Shown one piece after another: positions 59,996 to 64,000 of a DNA stretch of 64,000 nucleotides. Made by a program: the position numbers and the translations under genes. The DNA comes from CAG-877 sp045125935 (lineage in GTDB: Bacteria > Bacillota_I > Bacilli_A > RF39 > UBA660): the NCBI GenBank assembly GCA_045125935.1, contig JBGVNW010000014.1, positions 1 to 64,000 on the forward strand. The letters run 5' to 3'. Every line of letters starts with the position of its first letter. Position 1 is the first letter of the stretch. The notes beneath the pieces were generated by a model. It worked only from the letters and a program-made list of their open reading frames with translations, made no database searches and was not told where the DNA came from.

Positions 59996-60526
59996 TTGAA
60001 TCTAGAGAATATAAAGATAGGACAAGGATTAAGTTTAGACGTAGCTTTAAATCCACTACCTGAAGAAAGCTTTAAAGAATTAATTAGAACTATTAAAGAA
60101 TGTTATAAAAATATGGGAATAAATATTGAGAAAATGAATTTAGAATACCACAGGTTCTTTAACAGTAACAGTGTTCTCGCAATAAAATTACTAGAAGAAT
60201 CGAATTATGAAAAAAGTAATTATATGTTTATAGGCTGTTCCCCAAGAAATTACAATGGAAAAGTTTGCTGTGATGTTTTTATGCATGCGGATGCAAAATG
60301 TGCCAAAGAAGCAACAAAAATGTCGCGAAGAATATCCCAAAATATAGTAAATTTCTTTGAAAAAGCAGAAGAGTCCCTTGTGGAAAACGGAATGTCTGAT
60401 ATGGAATTTTCTGTAACAATTCCTCTGTCTGAAACAACAAAACAACCAGTAAAAAATAATAGTGATGAAGATTGTATTCCTAAAAGAATAGCTAAAGTAT
60501 TTTATAGAAAACATAAAAGAAATTAG
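59996..60526 (+). CDS. Hypothetical protein
   Basis: About 176 residues, soluble, not recognised. It starts NLENIKIGQGLSLDVALNP and contains several Cys (CSPRNYNGKVCCDVF, DAKCAKEA) and a basic end (RKHKRN). I chose the TTG at 59996 because GTGGGGA precedes it; the frame is open to an ATG at 59978 and a TTG at 59951. Reading frame length and codon pattern support a real gene; function unknown. Confidence 0.55.
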   Translation: MNLENIKIGQGLSLDVALNPLPEESFKELIRTIKECYKNMGINIEKMNLEYHRFFNSNSVLAIKLLEESNYEKSNYMFIGCSPRNYNGKVCCDVFMHADAKCAKEATKMSRRISQNIVNFFEKAEESLVENGMSDMEFSVTIPLSETTKQPVKNNSDEDCIPKRIAKVFYRKHKRN

Positions 60527-60581
60527 TACTATAGAAAAATAAGCAAAAAGCTGATATTATAAGTAAAAACGAGGTGATAGT

Positions 60582-61118
60582 ATGAGCGAAGTTCTAAGAA
60601 CAGAAATTAAAACTTTAAAATCAGTAGAAAAAATTACCAAAAAATTGGAAGTTCAAGATTATGCTTTCGAAATTAACAACAGTAATATAATTGATGTCAG
60701 CGTAACATATTATATGGACAAGATTAAAGAAAGTATATATGTTGATGGAGAAAAGAAAAAAATTATAGAAAAAGACCTAATAAGTATTCTTCTCTCTGGT
60801 AAAACACTTGAAGGCAAAGAAACATGGATTAGTTTTGATATCATATCTAATATAGATAAATTAAATTCATATACCGATATACCAGTAGATATTACTAAAG
60901 ATATAGATGAAGGCGAAACATTCATAGGATATCCTGATAAATCGGTTTCATGGCTAGATTTTTATATGCCAACAAATACAAAGAGTGATATTTTCCATAA
61001 CTTATCTAGTGCCTGGATTTCTAAAGTTGCAGATAATGTCTTTATAATTAAGTTATGTGTACCAAATACTGTGTTCACATACTTTAAAATTGATTTTAAC
61101 GATATAATACAAAAATAA
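60582..61118 (+). CDS. Hypothetical protein
   Basis: 178 residues, soluble, not recognised. Alternating charged strands (FEINNSNIIDVSVTYYMDKIKESIYV) and an acidic middle (DIPVDITKDIDEG). A clear GAGGTGA precedes the ATG. It is the last gene before prfB, so it closes the accessory island. Confidence 0.65.
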   Translation: MSEVLRTEIKTLKSVEKITKKLEVQDYAFEINNSNIIDVSVTYYMDKIKESIYVDGEKKKIIEKDLISILLSGKTLEGKETWISFDIISNIDKLNSYTDIPVDITKDIDEGETFIGYPDKSVSWLDFYMPTNTKSDIFHNLSSAWISKVADNVFIIKLCVPNTVFTYFKIDFNDIIQK

Positions 61119-61140
61119 AAGGAGCCAACTAAGGCTCCTT
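61119..61140 (+). terminator. Terminator-like hairpin at island right end
   Basis: Perfect AAGGAGCC (61119-61126) and GGCTCCTT (61133-61140) directly after the stop codon, but followed by AATCTATTT rather than a T-run. A second hairpin follows at 61153-61185 (GAGGA/TCCTC outside, TTCAC/GTGAA inside). Confidence 0.55.
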
Positions 61141-61213
61141 AATCTATTTACAGAGGATCTTCACACTATACAGTGAACCTTCCTCAATAATAATGTATGC
61201 AAGAAATTAAAAA

Positions 61214-61276
61214 TTATACACTAAAAATAATTAAATTGTATTGCGTAAAAAAATATGTTATTCTTATAGTGTATAA
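61214..61276. repeat. 10-bp inverted repeat around prfB promoter
   Basis: TTATACACTA (61214-61223) and TAGTGTATAA (61267-61276), perfect, 43 bp apart. The second arm overlaps the presumed -10. Could be an operator or long-range DNA structure. Confidence 0.5.
61241..61270 (+). promoter_or_regulatory. Putative prfB promoter
   Basis: TTGCGT (61241-61246), 18-bp spacer, TATAGT (61265-61270), 48 bp before the prfB ATG. Confidence 0.45.
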
Positions 61277-61317
61277 ATATGTATAAAATAACTAAACTAA
61301 AATAAGAGAGGGAAATT

Positions 61318-62416
61318 ATGGAACTTAAAGAACTAAAAAGACTGTTTGAAAAAGCCCTAAATGATATTGAAAATCTATGGAGGTCACTTTGACATCGATG
61401 AAATAAAAAAGGAATTAGAAATACTTCAAAAAAAGACCGAAAATACTGACTTCTGGAATGACCGTAATAGTGCTGAACAAGTTATAAAAGAAATAACTGA
61501 CAAAAAAGGCACTGTTTCTATAATTGAAGATTTAAAAGTAAAAGTAAAAGACAATCTAGAAATTATTGAATTACTTGAAGTAGAACCAGATAATCTATTA
61601 CAATCAAATTTAGAAGAATTTGCTAATAATCTTGATAGTGAATTAAATAAACTAAATTTAGTTTTACTGTTAAATGGACCTCATGATAAAAATAATTGCA
61701 TTGTCGATATTCATTCTGGTGCTGGTGGAACAGAAGCTTGTGACTGGGCGATGATGCTATATAGGATGTATACTAGATGGTGTGAAAAGAAAGGCTACAA
61801 GATAGAATTGTTAGACTATCAAGATGGCGAAGAGGCAGGTATAAAAAGTGTTTCAATGTTAGTAAAGGGAACTAATGCCTATGGATATTTAAAAACAGAA
61901 AAAGGAGTACACAGATTAGTTCGCTTATCACCTTTTGATTCTAGTAATCGTCGTCACACGTCTTTTGCATCAGTTGAGGTAACACCTGAAATTGATCAAG
62001 ATAACAGTATTGAAATAGATGAAAAAGACTTAAAAATAGATGTGTATCGTTCAAGCGGATGCGGTGGACAAGGAGTAAATACTACAGATTCGGCCGTAAG
62101 AATCACTCATTTGCCTACTAAAATAGTTGTTACTTGTCAAAATGAAAGAAGTCAAATTCAAAATAAAGAACAAGCTTTAAAAGTTCTGAAAAATAAATTG
62201 TTACTAAAAAAGTTAGAAGAACAAGAAGCTGAATTAAATCAAATAAAAGGAGTACAAAAAAATATTGAGTTTGGTTCTCAAATAAGAAGTTATGTAATGC
62301 ACCCATACTCAATGGTAAAAGATCATAGAACAAACACTGAAACTAGTAGTGTTGATAAAGTTTTAGATGGAAATATAGATATGTTCATAGAAGATAATTT
62401 AAAAAAGGGGTTATAG
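61318..62416 (+). CDS. prfB: Peptide chain release factor 2 with programmed +1 frameshift
   Basis: RF2 reads UAA and UGA. The ATG at 61318 (after GAGAGGG) opens a 24-codon frame MELKELKRLFEKALNDIENL-WRSL that meets TGA at 61390-61392. The slip site is CTT TGA C (61387-61393) preceded by GGAGG, the classical arrangement; the second frame runs from GAC at 61391 to 62416, total 365 residues. RF2 features: stop-reading SPF in RLSPFDSSNRRHTSF and GGQ in SSGCGGQGVNTTDSA. RF2 level controls its own synthesis. In B. subtilis it directly follows secA. Confidence 0.95.
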
Positions 62417-62418
62417 AT

Positions 62419-63300
62419 ATGAATTTTTTATCACAAACAAGAAACTTTAAAATATTAGAAAGAATCAATGAAAAAGCACGAACTAAAAGAATTGTAAGCT
62501 TCATCCTAGGAAGTTTAATTATCGCAATAGCCTATAATTTGTTTTTAGCACCAAATAATTTAGTTGCTGGTGGAGTTAGTGGTATTGCGATAATCTTAAA
62601 AGGATTATTTGATTTTGATGATTTTATTGTCATTTTATCACTAAATATATTTTTATTGATTTTAAGTTACTTTTTACTAGGTAAAGAAAAAACAAGAGGT
62701 TCAATTCTAGGTTCACTAGTTTTTCCAATATGTGTAAAACTAACTTCTGATATTGGTAGTGTAATTGATATTGATACATCACAATTATTAATTTCTGCTG
62801 TATTTGGTGGAGTATTATATGGCCTTGGAATTGGAATGATATTTAAAGCCGGATTTACTTCTGGTGGAACTGATATTTTAAATCAAATATTGAATAAGTA
62901 TTTAAAGCTAAGTATTGGTAAAAGTATGTTATGTACAGATGGAACAATTACATTATCATCTGCCTTAGTATTTGGAACAAATAAATTAATGTATGCTATT
63001 ATTGTTTTATATATTGTTAGTATTATGTCAGATAGAGTAATTCTAGGAATCTCAGATAGTAAAGCATTCTATATTATTACTGATGAGGAAAAAGCAATTA
63101 AAGAGTATATTTTAAAATATTTAAATCATGGTGTTACAGTTTTTAATGCTAAAGGTGGCTATACAAAAGAAAAACAAAACGTTTTGATGTGTGTATTACC
63201 TACAAAAGATTATTATCGTTTAAAAGCGGGAATCTTAGAAATAGATCCAGAAGCCTTCTTCGTTGTAACGGACGCTTATGAAGTATTCGGAGGTGAATAG
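62419..63300 (+). CDS. YitT-family membrane protein (DUF161/DUF2179)
   Basis: 293 residues: five or six transmembrane helices (about 25-200) with NLFLAPNNLVAGGVSGIAI and FKAGFTSGGTDILNQIL, the paired glycine motifs of the YitT family, then a cytoplasmic DUF2179 domain (about 210-293; AFYIITDEEKAIKEYIL, GYTKEKQNVLMCVL). Function unknown; probably a transporter. It starts 2 bp after prfB and is followed directly by a paralogue. Confidence 0.88.
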   Translation: MNFLSQTRNFKILERINEKARTKRIVSFILGSLIIAIAYNLFLAPNNLVAGGVSGIAIILKGLFDFDDFIVILSLNIFLLILSYFLLGKEKTRGSILGSLVFPICVKLTSDIGSVIDIDTSQLLISAVFGGVLYGLGIGMIFKAGFTSGGTDILNQILNKYLKLSIGKSMLCTDGTITLSSALVFGTNKLMYAIIVLYIVSIMSDRVILGISDSKAFYIITDEEKAIKEYILKYLNHGVTVFNAKGGYTKEKQNVLMCVLPTKDYYRLKAGILEIDPEAFFVVTDAYEVFGGE

Positions 63301-63301
63301 A

Positions 63302-64000
63302 TTGAAAAGTATTGCCGAAAGAATACACAGGAAAAAAATAGTTCAAAGATTTGCCATGCTTATAGTAGGTTTATTCATAAGTGCAATAGTGTATAACTTG
63401 TTCCTACTGCCAATCAATCTAGTAACTGGTGGAGCTGGTGGTATTGCAACAATTACTAACTATGTTTATGATATTGATCCAGCATTTATGATTTTATTAG
63501 TTTCTGCTGCTTGTGGCGTTTTAAGTTTATTATATTTAGGAATAGAAGAAACTATTGCTATAACAGCCGCAACAATAATTTATCCATTATTTGTTAAAAT
63601 TACTGCTCCAATAAGTGAATTAATTTTTATTGATTATCATGATATGTTTTTAGTTGTAATTTATGCAGGAATAATTGGTGGATTTGCAAATGGTTTAATG
63701 TATAAAAGTGGATACAGTGGTGGAGGACTTGCTGTTATTGGCCAAATTTTAAAAAAATATTATAATATTCCTATCGCAACAACAAGTGGTGTTATGAATG
63801 CAATAATAGTAGTAATAGGTGCACTATTCTTTGGTTGGACAAAAGCGATGTATGCTCTAATTTTAATTTATATTAATAGCTTAGTAATTAATAAAATATT
63901 ATTAGGTATTTCAACTAATAAAGCTTTCTATATAATTACAACTGAAACAGAAAAAATTAAAGATTATATTATAAGAACGCTAGGACATAGTGTAACAGTC
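63302..64000 (+). CDS. YitT-family membrane protein, second copy, cut by window edge
   Basis: Partial: 233 codons to the right edge, no stop. TTG start at 63302, one base after the preceding stop, with GGAGGTGA overlapping the end of that gene. It encodes KSIAERIHRKKIVQRFAM, then NLFLLPINLVTGGAGGIAT and YKSGYSGGGLAVIGQILKKY, the same motifs as its neighbour, and reaches the DUF2179 start (AFYIITTETEKIKDYII). A tandem duplicate, diverged. Confidence 0.85.
   Translation, partial: MKSIAERIHRKKIVQRFAMLIVGLFISAIVYNLFLLPINLVTGGAGGIATITNYVYDIDPAFMILLVSAACGVLSLLYLGIEETIAITAATIIYPLFVKITAPISELIFIDYHDMFLVVIYAGIIGGFANGLMYKSGYSGGGLAVIGQILKKYYNIPIATTSGVMNAIIVVIGALFFGWTKAMYALILIYINSLVINKILLGISTNKAFYIITTETEKIKDYIIRTLGHSVTV

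Noticed and set aside
1..64000. tRNA, rRNA, tmRNA or SRP RNA genes
   Set aside because: I looked in the intergenic gaps for tRNA T-loop patterns and long structured regions and found none; a covariance search would be needed to exclude small divergent RNAs.

Overview
The window is AT-rich bacterial chromosome centred on a replication origin. Gene order (dnaN and dnaA on the minus strand, then rpmH-rnpA-yidC-jag-mnmE-mnmG-rsmG-parB-parA-parB on the plus strand) is that of a Bacillota chromosome of the Bacilli type. Many blocks match Bacillus subtilis order: rpsF-ssb-rpsR, gdpP-like-rplI-dnaB, ywiB-argS-rpoE, prfA-prmC-spoIIR-mntP, ywzB-spoIIQ-mbl and hpf-secA-prfB. Mbl, TagO and a class A PBP show a walled cell. 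SpoIIR and a SpoIIQ-like protein point to sporulation ancestry. RF2 is present with its programmed frameshift at UGA, so UGA is a stop codon and this is not a UGA=Trp mollicute. An uncultured gut member of the Bacilli/Erysipelotrichales-RF39 neighbourhood is my best guess (inference). Many promoters have an extended -10 (TGNTATAAT).

Layout. 1-3.2 kb: bipartite oriC with dnaN and dnaA. 3.2-9.2 kb: ribosome, RNase P, membrane insertase and tRNA-modification operon. 9.3-13.4 kb: chromosome segregation (two ParB paralogues, ParA), MscS channel, DUF951. 13.4-24.6 kb: AbgT transporter, YchF, YfiH-like enzyme, rpsF-ssb-rpsR with a structured leader, a short GdpP-like phosphodiesterase, rplI, dnaB, an M23 peptidase, WalJ-like hydrolase, rlmH, ung. 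24.6-28.5 kb: minus-strand pta, LemA and PBP1. 28.6-42.2 kb: argS, rpoE, release factor 1 and its methylase, spoIIR, mntP, fba, murA, rpmE, rpiB, spoIIQ-like, mbl, tagO. 42.3-45.1 kb: a complete agr-type quorum-sensing locus, including a 40-codon agrD at 44320-44442 (minus strand). 45.3-48.7 kb: csp, hpf, secA.

Between secA (ends 48720) and prfB (starts 61318), adjacent genes in B. subtilis, lies a ~12.6 kb accessory island. Its left part is the most unusual feature. The last 15 codons of secA, including the stop, are repeated at 49691-49735 and 51887-51931. The three copies delimit two small cargo units of 1.0 and 2.2 kb. Each unit carries its own short boxes at both ends (TTAGATACGTT type; GTTTGCAA type), and both have the same 14-bp leader before the first gene. 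Cargo is an S51-like peptidase (unit 1) and an unrecognised protein plus a DinD-like protein (unit 2). No recombinase gene is visible. I read them as tandem, integrase-less integrative cassettes that use the secA 3' end as attachment site.

The right part of the island (52.8-57.9 kb) is a tight four-gene operon: a zinc-ribbon/leucine-rich-repeat membrane protein, a radical SAM/SPASM enzyme, a translationally coupled 119-residue protein ending in a 14-Asn run (candidate substrate), and a zinc-ribbon membrane protein. A coiled-coil membrane protein, an SH3/L,D-transpeptidase lipoprotein and two unrecognised genes follow. prfB and two YitT-family membrane proteins close the window; the second is cut by the right edge. 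I saw no rRNA, tRNA, CRISPR array or transposase.
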